A stretch of 64,000 nt of DNA. It comes from Euglena gracilis. Its lineage: Eukaryota > Euglenida > Euglenophyceae > Euglenales. The stretch lies in assembly GCA_039621445.1 (NCBI GenBank), contig CP154955.1, positions 22,840,064 through 22,904,063 of the forward strand. Direction: 5' to 3'. Below the pieces are notes generated by a model, which was given only the letters and a program-made list of their open reading frames with translations, was not told where the DNA came from and did not search any database. Position 1 is the stretch's first letter. Each line of letters starts with the position of its first letter. Positions 44,445-55,517 of this stretch are shown piece by piece. The position numbers and the translations under genes are program-made.

Positions 44445-47400
44445 TGGGCTGATGAACAGATGGAGGTAAGACCTGATCAACCTTACCCCCCCTGCCCATC
44501 CGCCTTCACGGTCAGTACCCGGAATTATTTCGGGTCCCCTAAACCCCCTCCCACATTTCCGCTCGGAATGCTGAGCAAAGTAGGAAAGGGTTCATGGGAG
44601 AGCTGGCATGCAAACGTATTTCCGCCAGACCCTTCACTTTGCGTACCACCAATGGAATTACTCGTCCAAGCGGAAATCCGCATCCAAAATTTCTCCACTA
44701 AAGTTAAAATTCTCATTGACACTGGTTGTCGCATTGCACTGCTCTTTCGGTTGGGGTTGATACCGACCCCGCTCTTGGTAAGCGCCAAGAAACCGATCAA
44801 AATTACAACCGCGGATAACACCCCCATGTGTGGTGGTGATTTGGGATGTGTGCTCGAGATACTCTTGCCCATCATTCCGAAGCATCACTCACAACCCCCA
44901 CAAGTACAACATTTCACCAATATTTGGGGTTACGAGTCCGGAATTCACGGGTCTGACGTAATTTTGGGATACCCATTTTTACGCCAGTACCGATTGGTTG
45001 TGGATTGCCACTCCCACGGTTTGCGCACAGCACCCACCACTTCATTGACACCCAAACCACCATCACCGTTGTCATCCACTATGATGACCACCGCTTTGCC
45101 CACACCGTTACCCACAATGGCAACACCGTTACCCACCACACCAACAACCGTTTTCCACACCCGGGGTACGGAGAAAGCCTCCCCCCTGCCCAATGACACA
45201 CCAACATGCGTTCCACATGAGGCAGGGCAAGCGAGTAGCGGTACCCCCGCCGTTCCACTGGGTTACAAGACGAAAGCCCAAAGGCCTGAAGTAATTACGG
45301 TGTCGAGTAGTCGCCCAGCTACACCACCACTCCGTTTCCCACCAGTTGTGCCGAATCCAGGCACACCTGTACAAGACTCACCGGCTAATGCCATCGACAC
45401 CCACTTTCACGCACACCCGTCACACCATCACACTTCCTTCCAATGTGTGCACTGCAGGAGAATTTCCACCCAATCGGATTTCGATTGTGGATGTTTAGTT
45501 CAAAATCCGACACTAATCGCAATTCCGAAAACGGAATCTACATCCCATAATACACCTGGTTGTAGCCCGCAATGTGCGGAGATACACCAAGTACTCCAAC
45601 AACGCGGACTAGCCTCGTTGTTCGGAAACCCGAAAAGCGCGATTCCTAATTACAATCGCGATCACACTTGGTACGGATTTGATGCGGAATGGGGAAACCC
45701 CCAACCTGTCCAAACTCCCTTGGGATTAACCCTTGTGGTAGTGGAAGACAGCCCGCATGTTTGTGGATCCATTCATTGTGTTTCTACCCTTCAACCCGAA
45801 AATCGGGTGCATGAATACGCGAAACGCGTATGGAATGCTTTCAATTTTGGTCAATATCGCATTTTGGAACGATGGTTTTCCAAAATCGCGACATTGGCAA
45901 ATTCTTTTGATTTGGCATTGGAAATCGATGCCTTTTCATCCAATGCACATGCCCGTTTGCCACGTCATTGGTCACAACACTCCAACGCATTTGATAAATT
46001 TTTGGGTGATACGGTGTTATGGATGCACCCTCCCCCAAAACTTATCGAATGTGCGGTTGAGAAAATTCTGCGGGATGAAGCCCGTGGAGTTATTCTCATA
46101 CCCATCATTCCGGAAGCGGAATGGTTCACCCAACTATCGTATGTATGTTTTCATTGGTGGGATTTACCCACTAATGTACCGATTTTTGAGGATTTTTGTG
46201 GTAAAATATTACCACCCTTGACAGAAATCATTTTTCGCGTTTGTTTCTTCGATGCATTCGGAATGTCCGAATTCGCGGTGCCGAGGAAGCTCGGTAGCCC
46301 CAGGGATACCCTGGCGGTTTCCGCAGTCATCGAGAGTGCAGGTCAGCATCCTAAGTCAGCCGAATTCTGTTCGCGGATTACCCGCGAATTCCACGGTGTG
46401 CTGGAAAATCCAGTATACGCGTGCGACATCGACCCCGCGATACGCGGTCCGTTCGGTGTTTGTAAGATCGAGCTTAAGGATGGAGCAAAGCCAATGCACC
46501 GGAAATTTTTTCGTTGTTCGGGAAAACGCGAACAAGCTCTCAATGAAATGATTGAGAAGCTTATTCAGCGCAAGTGGATTGTACCCTCGAAAAGCGAGTG
46601 GACATCCCAGGCATTTGTTGTTCCTAAACCCCCAGACCCCTCAGGTCAGAAGAAATGGAGGCTGGTGCTGGATTACCGGTACCTGAACTCCCAAACAAGG
46701 GATGATCCCTTCCCGCTCCCCCTGATCGAGGATTTGATCACCAAACAATCGGAAAACCGGTTGTGGTCAATTTTCGATCTGGAGGACGGTTTTCACCAAA
46801 TGCACTTACACCCTGACTCCCAACCATACACGGCATTCGTGACATCCAAGGGTGTGTACCAATGGACGGTACTCCCCATGGGTGTTAAGAATGGCCCAGC
46901 CATGTTTCAGCGCATGATACAATGGGTTCTACGCGATTTACCGTTTGCCATTGTGTACATTGATGATGTGCTGGTGGGAACACCACCACCATCCGCAAAA
47001 TCGAGCGAGGATATCCTCGTCACACACTTCCACCATGTTTGCGCGGGTATTAACCGCTTTTCAAAAACATGTGCTTTTCGCGAAAGGCGCGAAAATGCAT
47101 TTGTTTCGGATCTTATAAAATTTTGCGGGCACATCCTCAGCAATGGACAGCGGAAAGCCGCTCCTAGTAAACTCGAAGCCATTAAGAAATGGACCCCTGA
47201 GGTAATCAAAACGATTACTCACCTCAAAGGATTTTTGGGATTAGCCCAATACTACGCGATTTATATGAAGGACTTCGCGAAAATCGCGGTGCCCCTCACC
47301 AAACAGCTCAAAAACCGGGCTGTTGACAACACCAAAGTCATTTGGGATGACCAAATGCGCGAGGCCCTTGAGAAAATCAAGGTTTTGCTTTTGGAGAATG

Positions 47401-49513
47401 TTGTCCTCGAAATCGCGGACCCGTACAAACCATACGTGTTGGAAGTCGACAGCAGCGATTACGCTGTTGGCGGAGTTCTTAGCCAGCATAATGCGGCGAA
47501 TGAGCTCCGACCTGTGGCTTTCTTCAGCAGAAAGTTACAGGGCGACGATGGAAAAGGTCAAGTCAAATGGAGTATACGCGAGAAGGAAACCTACGCAATC
47601 GTGCTTATACTCCAGAAATTCCGAAGCTGGGTAGCCAGCAGCCTCGTCCAGATCCTCGTCAAGACCGACCATGAGAGTCTCCAACACTGGTACACCGAGG
47701 ATTTGAACAAGGCCATGTCATCGGTCGGAAGGCGATGCAGATGGCATGAGTTCTTGAGTCAATTCAACCTTGTGGTTATCTATACCCCTGGTCACACACA
47801 AAAAGTAGCGGATCCGCTCAGTCGGGCCCCTTGGTATTACCCTGGGAACCCGGATGAGGGAGACGCGACTTTTCATGGAAGTCAGGAAGCTGACGACTAC
47901 GCACGTCGAAACGACGCTGCGGATAATCTTTTGGATTCTTTTCCCGTTTCACAACTATTCCTGGTCGCACCAGTGCGAGGAAGGCGCCGACGTGGAAGCA
48001 CGTCCGGGCCCCGGCGTATTACGCGCACGGAGTCCCCTTCTCCACTGTTCTTTCGCGAATGGGATTATAGTCGTGACCCGGTGTATGACACCATTGTCAC
48101 CAGACTTCGTAATGGCGAAGTGCTGGACAATTACACTCTTTCACCTTTACGGTTGGTTTTTCGCAATGAATCGGGTTACAAATATTGTATCCCCCAGGAC
48201 CTGGTTGATGATGTGATTTTGTGTTATCACAACCATGGTCACCCTGGGGCCCCCAAACTTCTTTCGTTGGTGGGCCGCAGGTACTGTACAACCCTGAGCG
48301 AGAAAGAGCTTTACTCACGCTGTTTGCGAATAGCGCAACGGTGTCAAATTTGTCAAGCGGTAAAACCCCGCAGAGGTACCCCCCCTGGTACGATGGACTT
48401 TTTCCCCGTACCCCCTGACATTTTTACATCCCTCTGCATGGATTTTCTGGAATTAGAACCGTGCAAAGGAACAGACGACAAAATTTACGATTACGTTTTT
48501 GTTGTCGTCTGCAGGCTGAGTGGGTACATTGTAGCCATTCCATGCCAGAAGTCAGGGTTGACTGCCCAAAGTTTGGCAACTATATTTTTGGAGAAATGCA
48601 TTTGCTTGATGGGTTTACCGAATGAAATCGTGAGTGATCAAGACCATTTGATTTCTTCAAGGTTTTTCACCACTTTGTGCGGTTTACTCGGAATCGAGCA
48701 ACATTTTTCCATTATATACCGACCCAAAGGCAATGGTAGAGCCGAGGCAGCCGTGAAATCCGTCGTGAATATGCTTCGCCTTTCACTGGCTGACTCGCGC
48801 AGCAACTGGATATCAGTTCTACCATGGTCTTTGTTTTATATCAATACCCTACCAGGGTTGGTTTTACCTCACTCCCCCTATAAATTAGTTTTCGGACGGG
48901 ACCCTCCGGCCACAGGGATGTCCCTTCGGAGAGACCCGCCCGAACAAGTGTCAGTTGCGAGACCTGGTTTGCGGAAGTAGAAAATCTACGTTCTGCAGTC
49001 CAGAAGCGCGTCACTGATATTCATGCAGCAAAACGGAAATCGTTTTTGCAGAATTTCAAGTCACCTGTTTACAGCCCCGGTGACCGCGTGTGGGTACGGA
49101 ATAGCCGTACTCGCATGCAGTCTTCCAAGCTGGACCCCCTCTGGCTCGGCCCCTGTGAAATCCTAGAAAGACTAGGTACCAGCGGGCGTTACAAGGTTGC
49201 ATTACCGAATGGTGTTGAGGACGTTCATATGGACGACTTCAAACCATACCTGTCGCCACCGGATGGGAAACCCATCCCGTGTTTGCACTTCAAACCCCGT
49301 TCCAGATTACCTGAGACGGACGACTTTGTAGTCGATAAAATTATCGATCACAAAATCGACAAAGGTATGCACCTTTGGAAGGTCCGCTGGAAAGGGTATG
49401 GGCCCGAGGAGGACACTTGGGAGCCAGCAACCAGTTTTGTTGGGTATGTCCAGCAAGATTGGAAGCTGTGGAACAAGAAACATAACATTGATGTTTCCAT
49501 GACAAGTTTTTGA
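44415..49513 (+). CDS. pol: Pol polyprotein of copy B: PR, Cys-rich, Dam-like, RT, RNase H, IN, chromodomain (one frameshift)
   Basis: Reached by readthrough; the first ATG is at 44460 (residue 1 below). Protease with IDTGCRIALLF (DTG at 87); Cys-rich segment (CVHCRR at 329, then CGC and CSPQC); segment resembling the Dam-like domain of DIRS elements (IDAFSSNAHARLPRHWS at about 487, WMHPPPKLIECAVEKIL at about 521); RT (LVLDYRYLNSQ about 735, YIDD at 833); RNase H (LEVDSSDYAVGG about 995); integrase zinc module (HNHGHPG…CQIC, 1253-1305) and D, D, E ([19 protein letters not shown]). A 1-base loss near 48917, judged against the relics, shifts the frame. The remainder (about 48921-49513) has a GPF-like module and a C-terminal chromodomain ([20 protein letters not shown]), which in chromoviruses steers insertion. 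Confidence 0.88.
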
Positions 49514-49566
49514 GAACGCATGGGAAACCCATGTTGTTCTCTCTTCTTTTTATCATTGATTCTTAT

Positions 49567-49584
49567 CATTCTTTCTTTCCGCAG
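49567..49584 (+). promoter_or_regulatory. Splice-acceptor-like site before ORF3 (copy B)
   Basis: Pyrimidine tract ending TTTCTTTCCGCAG between the pol stop (49513) and the ORF3 ATG (49676), retained in both relics. A matching donor is uncertain; GAG|GTAAGA at the pol start (44463-44471) and GGTAAG in the LTR (about 39679) are candidates. Confidence 0.45.
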
Positions 49585-49675
49585 ACTTTTTACCAAATAA
49601 TACTCAAGCGGTTACCCTCACACACCTTACAACCAACAACCCAAACATCCCACCGTACCGACCCCGGGCTGTATC

Positions 49676-52600
49676 ATGCTGCCCGGCGGAAGGGAGCCAG
49701 GCGGAGGACCGCCTTACCACCCCACCACTCACCCTCAACCTGACCAGTATGCGTACCGATACGGTACGCAGCCACCTGCACGGACTGCGGCTCAGGGAAA
49801 CCCTGAAGCCAGCAGCAGTAGCAGGATGACCCAGATGCCCGCGGAAGCGCGGCCATCTCAGCCATCAGGCTCTCGTCGCCTCCCACCGTATGCGGGTGTG
49901 ATGATCCACCGCACGGCGGAGACGATGAACCGGGTTATGCGTATGAGCGCAAACCCGGCACCAGCCCAACTCACACAGGCATTGTGGGATGACCACTGCC
50001 GTAAAGTTTTGACCATCGCGAATACCCCTCCAGCCCTGTGGTGTATGTGCGCCCAGGCGACGATGACCGGTCTGGTGTATTACACCGACCCGGACGCGTC
50101 GGGTTTCGCGGCAGACATTACCATGCGTGACCTGGGCGTGGAAGTCCCGCCACAGGTCGCCAGGCAGGTACCACCTGTTGGCACTTACACTGCACATTTT
50201 CGTGCTCACTCCCCCGGATTACCCGAGGAAGAGACGGTGGAAGCACCTGTCCGGAGTGAACACCCACGTGTAAAAGAAAGTATTTTTCGATCCCCTGAGC
50301 GCGTGCCCCGGCGGGATTATCCTGCGCAGGAGCCTGTGTCTCAGTATACCGTCTCTGGGGATTACCCCCAGCAGGCGCCAATGCCACGGGATCAGTACGT
50401 ATATCCACCTCAACCCCACCCAACCATACCTGACCCTATCCCACGACGTCCTGCGGAGGGAAATCCTCCCCCGACGTCTGACTCTGCCCGAAGCGCTCGT
50501 CCGCGGGAAGCCGCGACAGCGCCTCGTGCGGCACCAGTTCCCCCGGCACGGGATGAACCCGTTAACCCGTGGACTGGTCGGCCGTTCGAGACTGAGGAGG
50601 ACCGTCAACAGTATGAATATGCTGTGACGATCCAACGACAAATCGCACGTCGCCCCCCTGTTTCCGCTGGCCAGGGATACCCTGCCCGGGCGGAAATGAC
50701 ACGGGAAGAGCGCCAGCAGTATGATGCTGCTGTGTCGGCTCTCACAGGAGTCCCAGCTCCATCACGGTCAAGTCAACCAGCGCAACAGCGGGACGTGGCT
50801 GTGGCGGAAGCGCCACCAGCACGACCCACAAGCTCTGCCGCCGGCAAACGTGACCGCGGCCCGGAAAATCTGACGCCGCAGCCACAACGCCGCTCGCCGA
50901 GGTCGGAAAATCCGCCCGCGGCGATGCGCGTCGACGCTGAGGAGGAAGCTCCGCCAGCGCCCGACGTGACGGCAGAACGGGCACGTCGGGAAACCCGACC
51001 ATCCCCAGTCGCACCGGTTTACTCGAATCGTGGTGATGCTGAGCAGGAATTTGCTCGAACACCAAGCACGGAATCCGTGACTTATCCTGTGTATACAGAA
51101 GAAGACCCAGAATACTGGGAATATTGGGACCCATATCGGGCGACGATAGAATGGCTGTCCAACACGAAGGGCAAGGGTAAAGGAAAAGGCAAGGGTAAGG
51201 GTAAAGGTAAAGGCCAGGAGAAAGGTGGGAAAGCCCCATCTGGGAAAGGCGGAAAACCCGCTGGACCACCTCCAGGCAAAGGCGGAAAATCTGCCGGACC
51301 CCCAGCAGGAAAAGGCGGAAAAGCCGCCGAACCTTCGAAAACGAAGGATTACGACGCTGACCAGCTGTTCGATTACTTGGATGAAATCTGGCCGAAAATC
51401 GACCAGGATCTCGAAAAGTACACGCGTGCTGGCAACGTGATCCACCGACCACCGGAAGCGGTGCTCGCAGTGGTGCAGGATCGTATGCACGATCACTGCA
51501 AACGATTCATCTACAGTACCGAACTTCATCCGTTTGAGGGATACCCTCATTCGGATGAAATGGTCCTGGACCAGATGTCTGGTTTCTGGGAACTCTGGTT
51601 CTGGTTGGGATATCCCTGCCAGAACTTTGGGATTTTCACCGACCGAAACGGTCTGACATACATCGATTGTTTGAACACATGTGAAGACGATGAAACATTC
51701 GTAGCACAGTTGAAGGAAATCTTCAACCACATGTATTCCGTCAGCGCACTGGGAATCCAGTGGAAATATTACCCCCTGCCGGAGAAACTCCAGGCGCAGG
51801 TTGCGGTAATGTTCACAAACAACCTCCAAGTATTCTTGGACAGCATGTATGGCATGCTGTTCAAGGTACTGGACGTGGACCTCGCCTACCCTCAACGATA
51901 CAAACTGGAATGCCGGTTTTGCAAGGAAGTCCACATTGTTGACTTCTGGGGTTTCGGGGAGCGCGGAAAACCGCCTCCGACTGCCGAGAATGCCGGCAGC
52001 CCACCGACCAGGAGATTCCTCCTGCACCAGTGCCGGAAACCCCAGATCGGAACGCAAGACCGGAAGGTGCTGAAACAGCACCGGCAGAAAATATTTCTGC
52101 TCCAACAATACTGGCACAGGGCGTGGATTACCTACGTCCTGGAAGTATATATATATTTCCTGGAGCAGATGACCACCGATGTGGATATCCACAGGAAGTG
52201 GATACCTCGGGGATACACCGAGGTAGATGCCAGACCGTATGATCCAGACCGACGCAGGATAAACCTGCGGCCGGACTGGACGGGGGCAGAAATCGGCCTC
52301 CGGGAACACCTGCAGAGCCAGTTCGGGGAAATCCTGGACTGGCAGGAGTTCGAAGTGTTCTTCGCTCCCCGCGAGCTAACCCAACCTCGCTACGCAGTAC
52401 CACTGCCAGCTTTCCTGGAAGAAACGGGAGAGTATGGTATGGGTGAGGCCCGTCGATCGCAGTGGGAAGACCTCTGCCTGATCAACGAGGATGAGCCTCA
52501 ACCTCCACCCGGAAGCTGGGTGCGAGCGTCGTGGCCACCTCCATACCCCAACTCTGACAGGAGTGAAAGTATTAGCTTTTTCCGCCTGTCAAATGCCCAA

Positions 52601-52759
52601 GGGTGCTACAGAAGCAGGGAAGACCCGCGTTCTGCAGCCCAACTACACACAGAGGAGTCCCCTCTGGAAGCGGAGGAGACAGGAGAAGCGGTCCCAATGG
52701 CCGAGGATGAACCTCTGCGGAACCCCCGGCACGGGAAACCCGTAGCCCGTCGGTCGTGA
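49676..52759 (+). CDS. ORF3 of copy B (1,027 aa), unknown protein with CxxC…HxC
   Basis: Intact. ATG at 49676 (MLPGGREPGGGPPYH), the first ATG after the acceptor-like site. Module 1 (residues about 75-160): LWDDHCRKVLTIANTPPALW, CMCAQATMTGLVYYTDP. A disordered Pro/Ala/Arg-rich middle (to about 490). A (KG)n tract (about 497-560). Module 2 (about 560-900): DQMSGFWELWFWLGYPCQNFG, IQWKYYPLP, LECRFCKE, VDFWGFG, LLHQCRK and HRAWITYVLEVYIYFLEQM. CxxC with the later HxC suggests a zinc site. No membrane span or signal peptide. Homologous to C ORF3, hence an element gene, not a chance ORF. A role in particle, nucleic-acid binding or movement is open; the basic KG tract argues for nucleic acid. Confidence 0.85.
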   Translation: MLPGGREPGGGPPYHPTTHPQPDQYAYRYGTQPPARTAAQGNPEASSSSRMTQMPAEARPSQPSGSRRLPPYAGVMIHRTAETMNRVMRMSANPAPAQLTQALWDDHCRKVLTIANTPPALWCMCAQATMTGLVYYTDPDASGFAADITMRDLGVEVPPQVARQVPPVGTYTAHFRAHSPGLPEEETVEAPVRSEHPRVKESIFRSPERVPRRDYPAQEPVSQYTVSGDYPQQAPMPRDQYVYPPQPHPTIPDPIPRRPAEGNPPPTSDSARSARPREAATAPRAAPVPPARDEPVNPWTGRPFETEEDRQQYEYAVTIQRQIARRPPVSAGQGYPARAEMTREERQQYDAAVSALTGVPAPSRSSQPAQQRDVAVAEAPPARPTSSAAGKRDRGPENLTPQPQRRSPRSENPPAAMRVDAEEEAPPAPDVTAERARRETRPSPVAPVYSNRGDAEQEFARTPSTESVTYPVYTEEDPEYWEYWDPYRATIEWLSNTKGKGKGKGKGKGKGKGQEKGGKAPSGKGGKPAGPPPGKGGKSAGPPAGKGGKAAEPSKTKDYDADQLFDYLDEIWPKIDQDLEKYTRAGNVIHRPPEAVLAVVQDRMHDHCKRFIYSTELHPFEGYPHSDEMVLDQMSGFWELWFWLGYPCQNFGIFTDRNGLTYIDCLNTCEDDETFVAQLKEIFNHMYSVSALGIQWKYYPLPEKLQAQVAVMFTNNLQVFLDSMYGMLFKVLDVDLAYPQRYKLECRFCKEVHIVDFWGFGERGKPPPTAENAGSPPTRRFLLHQCRKPQIGTQDRKVLKQHRQKIFLLQQYWHRAWITYVLEVYIYFLEQMTTDVDIHRKWIPRGYTEVDARPYDPDRRRINLRPDWTGAEIGLREHLQSQFGEILDWQEFEVFFAPRELTQPRYAVPLPAFLEETGEYGMGEARRSQWEDLCLINEDEPQPPPGSWVRASWPPPYPNSDRSESISFFRLSNAQGCYRSREDPRSAAQLHTEESPLEAEETGEAVPMAEDEPLRNPRHGKPVARRS
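49750..49770. other. Perfect 9-bp hairpin in ORF3 of B
   Basis: TGCGTACCG and CGGTACGCA around loop ATA. Reference state for the two relics at 14143 and 20818, where the third-to-last stem pair has changed in a correlated way. Confidence 0.85.
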
Positions 52760-55117
52760 TGCTGGACACTGTGGCGGAAACCGCCCAGCGCCCAGGATCA
52801 CCGAGAGGTGAACTGACGCCTGTCCCACTGTCACCATCCTCGCTGGGTACGCCTGGCGGACCGACCCCTCCGCGGGAAAACCCGCCGGAGACGGTAACCC
52901 CTACGCCTGAGGTATTACGCCTCAAGCTTCCTGTCCCCGGGGAAATCCCGACGACAGAGGAGCCAGTGGAGGAGCCCACTTCAGGGGAAGGACCTGAACG
53001 GCGCCCCTCACTGGGCGGACGTGTACTCGGTGGTTTGCGATCACTGATCGCAGTTGTCACCCCACGTGGCACTGCGGCTAGTTCTTCCACTGCTGTGGCG
53101 GAAACGGCCCAGCCAGCGGACGAAACAACTGAAGCTGCAGCCATGGAGGAGGATGAACCTCCCCCAATGGCCGCGCCACCGCCGGTGTCAGAAACGACAC
53201 GGACGGAAGGCGAACCAACGGCAATGTCAGTGGTGACAACGCTACCCGTGCCAGTACAGGATGAACCTGCATCAGCACCGGTAGCGGGATCAGAGGCACG
53301 GGATGAGCCCGTACCTCCACACACAGCGGTCACTGCACCGAAGCGTGCGGGCACACGGACATCGGCACCTGAAAAACAGGCTGCACGGACATCCATGCCC
53401 CCACCACAGACTCCGCCAACGCGAAGTGCAACGGCGACGCCCACACCCACACCATCCTCCACGGCTGCTCCTGGGAAACCCACGAGCGCAGCGAAGGAAC
53501 GCGTAGGGCGACCCTCAGCTCGGGAAACCCCTGCTGAAGGTCAACGACGCTCGGTGTCGGGGAAAAGACCCCCGGCCCAGCCGTCACCACGCACCTGGTC
53601 AAGCAAGCGTGACGCCGAACGACGACCCTCGGATGCTCCGGAAAGCGGAAGTCCGAAGGCCCCGGCCAAATCAAAGCCCGGTGCCGCGCCTTGCAAACCC
53701 TCACCTAAGACAGGTGATCAGCCCCCACCGAAAGGCGGTGGTGGTGCTGGAGGCCAGGGTGCATCTTCTTCTCGAGGATCAGCTTCGGGAGGAGGATTCA
53801 CACAGGTCACATCATCCGGCTATGGGAAAACCTCACAGCCAAAACCACCTACGAAGGGGCAGGGAAAATCCCGCGCCTCTACGACTACGACACCTTCGGA
53901 AGGCGAAGTTGTCATCGACTGGAATGCGATGACTCAGGATGATCCTGAGACTCATGACCTGAAAAACAGGTACATGATGATCGAACATAAGCTGCGAACA
54001 GACCAATGCCTCAATCGGTGGATTGAACCACTGTTCTGTCAAGGACGGAAATGGTCCTTTGACCAGAATGTCACCTGGAATTATTACAATTCCAGATCAC
54101 CACGTGTTTTGGCCCAATACTTTGGCGAGGAATTCCTCGTCGACAGAACATCGGAAAACCGATTTGTGTGGCTTTGCACTGTTTGCCACAGGATGTACAA
54201 CAGTGCCCCCTGACTTGGGATTACCCCTCGTCCATGTGTGCAACCCTGTGGAGCGGAAATCGTTCCACAAGGATATGTACATCCCCAACTGTGCCGCCTT
54301 GGTATGCGCCAAGTGCGTGGACAGTTGGACCCACAAGCACAATTTTAGCTACACGGACCGAGATGGTACGAATGTACCAGTACTCTGCGTCAACTGCCTG
54401 CGAGGTACCTTCTGGCACACTGCGGAAGGCGCAGTTCGCACAATCGTGCCGAGTGCCGAGAAGCCACTGGAGGAATACTCCACCTTGAACAAAAAGTTCA
54501 AGGACTTCTTCAAGTATGCCAACCTCAAGCTGGACGACTACCGCCACACGGGAATGGCCCGTGGGTGGCAGATCGACAGTGGGGCGATACGCCTCGCTGC
54601 TGAGGAGGCAGGGGTAAGATTACCTTACCTCTGGGAGACAGCAGACAGGGAAAAGATACTTTTCCGCCTGTTCACAACCCAGGACCGAAACGGTCGCTGG
54701 TGCCTACCACAATGGCCGCCCGAAAAACACGGGATGACCTGGAAGGACTGGCTAGGGGCCGTATTGCGACCCCATACAGTCCGGGCGGAATGCGCCTACC
54801 ACGTTCCCATCGACTTCCACCCGGGGAATGCCCCGCAGGTGTCAGCCAATCACCCTCGGAGAAACTACTTCATCTGGCCAGCGACTTTGCCCAGGAAATT
54901 CTGGGAGAAGCTGCAGTGGTTTCTCGCGGAAAGAGCGAGTGCCACCAAGCAGACAGTACCCGAAGGATGGGTTCGGGACTGGATCGCACCTGATTTCGAC
55001 TATGACTCGCCAGAAACCTGGCTTGTCGACAGGCCACAGCCACCACAATTCCAGATGGTCCTTGTGGAAGATCCCTTGGACTCCCGCCATGACTATTGGC
55101 GGCTGGAGCGGATGTAA
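52759..55117 (+). pseudogene. ORF4 of copy B, RING-like Cys/His protein, one frameshift
   Basis: Its ATG overlaps the ORF3 stop (TGATG at 52757-52761), an arrangement used for coupled termination-reinitiation. The N-terminal 400 residues are Pro/Thr/Ser-rich and disordered, with a conserved GLRSLIAVVTPRGTAASSS (C: SAVSAVLTPRG). The frame ends at 54213, just after LAQYFGEEF…WLCTVCHRMYN, but the homologous sequence continues in another frame (about 54195-55117). There CTVC, HVC, SFHKDMYIPNC, CAKC and CVNC form a RING- or treble-clef-like Cys/His set, followed by a C-terminal domain ending DPLDSRHDYWRLERM. C reads through this point in one frame, so B has an indel near 54200. Whole protein about 785 aa. 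Function unknown; an E3-like or nucleic-acid role are both possible. Confidence 0.75.
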
Positions 55118-55517
55118 TGCCGAAACGGCATTACCAAGCCCATGTAAGGTAAGTGCCTTCATGGAGCTCATACACTATATATATACACTGGAAGCAGAAA
55201 TCGCTAAACAGCCCTGGGATGAACCTGGGTCTGTATGCCTCAGCGCTCTGGATGGAAGCATCCACGGGCCCCCCCCCCCCCCCCCTCCCCTGCCAACCCA
55301 TTATACCAGTGACCATGCGGACGGAAACCGTCTGCGAGAGGTAATCGCCTCTTATTGCGTCGTGAAGGAGCTACTGCTGTGAAGACCTTGGCAGCCGGGA
55401 AACCTGGCAAGCCGCTAAGTGACGCACAGCACACAGCGCGCACGCCGTAATAATAGGCCAACTTGTCACTTTTCAGCCCTAAGGCCCTTAAGGCTGCCAG
55501 ACAGCAAAAATTCTATT
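55118..55517 (+). other. 3' untranslated block of copy B
   Basis: Contains a run of C (about 55267-55285), GACGG-AAA-CCGTC (about 55319-55331) and a segment shared with C 3' of ORF4: CACGCCGTAATAATAG, CAACTTGT(C/T)ACTTTT, CTGCCAGACAGCAAAA. It stops abruptly at about 55510-55520. No polypurine tract or LTR follows. Confidence 0.65.

Larger units (their letters stand above)
39597..55517 (+). mobile_element. LTR retrotransposon copy B, nested in ORF3 of C, lacking its 3' LTR
   Basis: Begins with LTR start TGTGTACCAGGC at 39597 inside C's ORF3 and ends at about 55517, where C's ORF3 resumes. It has all four genes: gag 40335, pol 44415, ORF3 49676, ORF4 52759. Its 3' untranslated block matches C's up to GCCAGACAGCAAAA (about 55497-55510). 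In C about 490 bp, a purine tract and the LTR follow; in B they are missing. So B is 3'-truncated, or the region was deleted or mis-assembled. It is the best-preserved copy. Confidence 0.88.

Noticed and set aside
45757-46221. Second long ORF overlapping the Dam-like part of pol in another frame
   Set aside because: It is a shadow: the pol frame is the one conserved in C, B and both relics.
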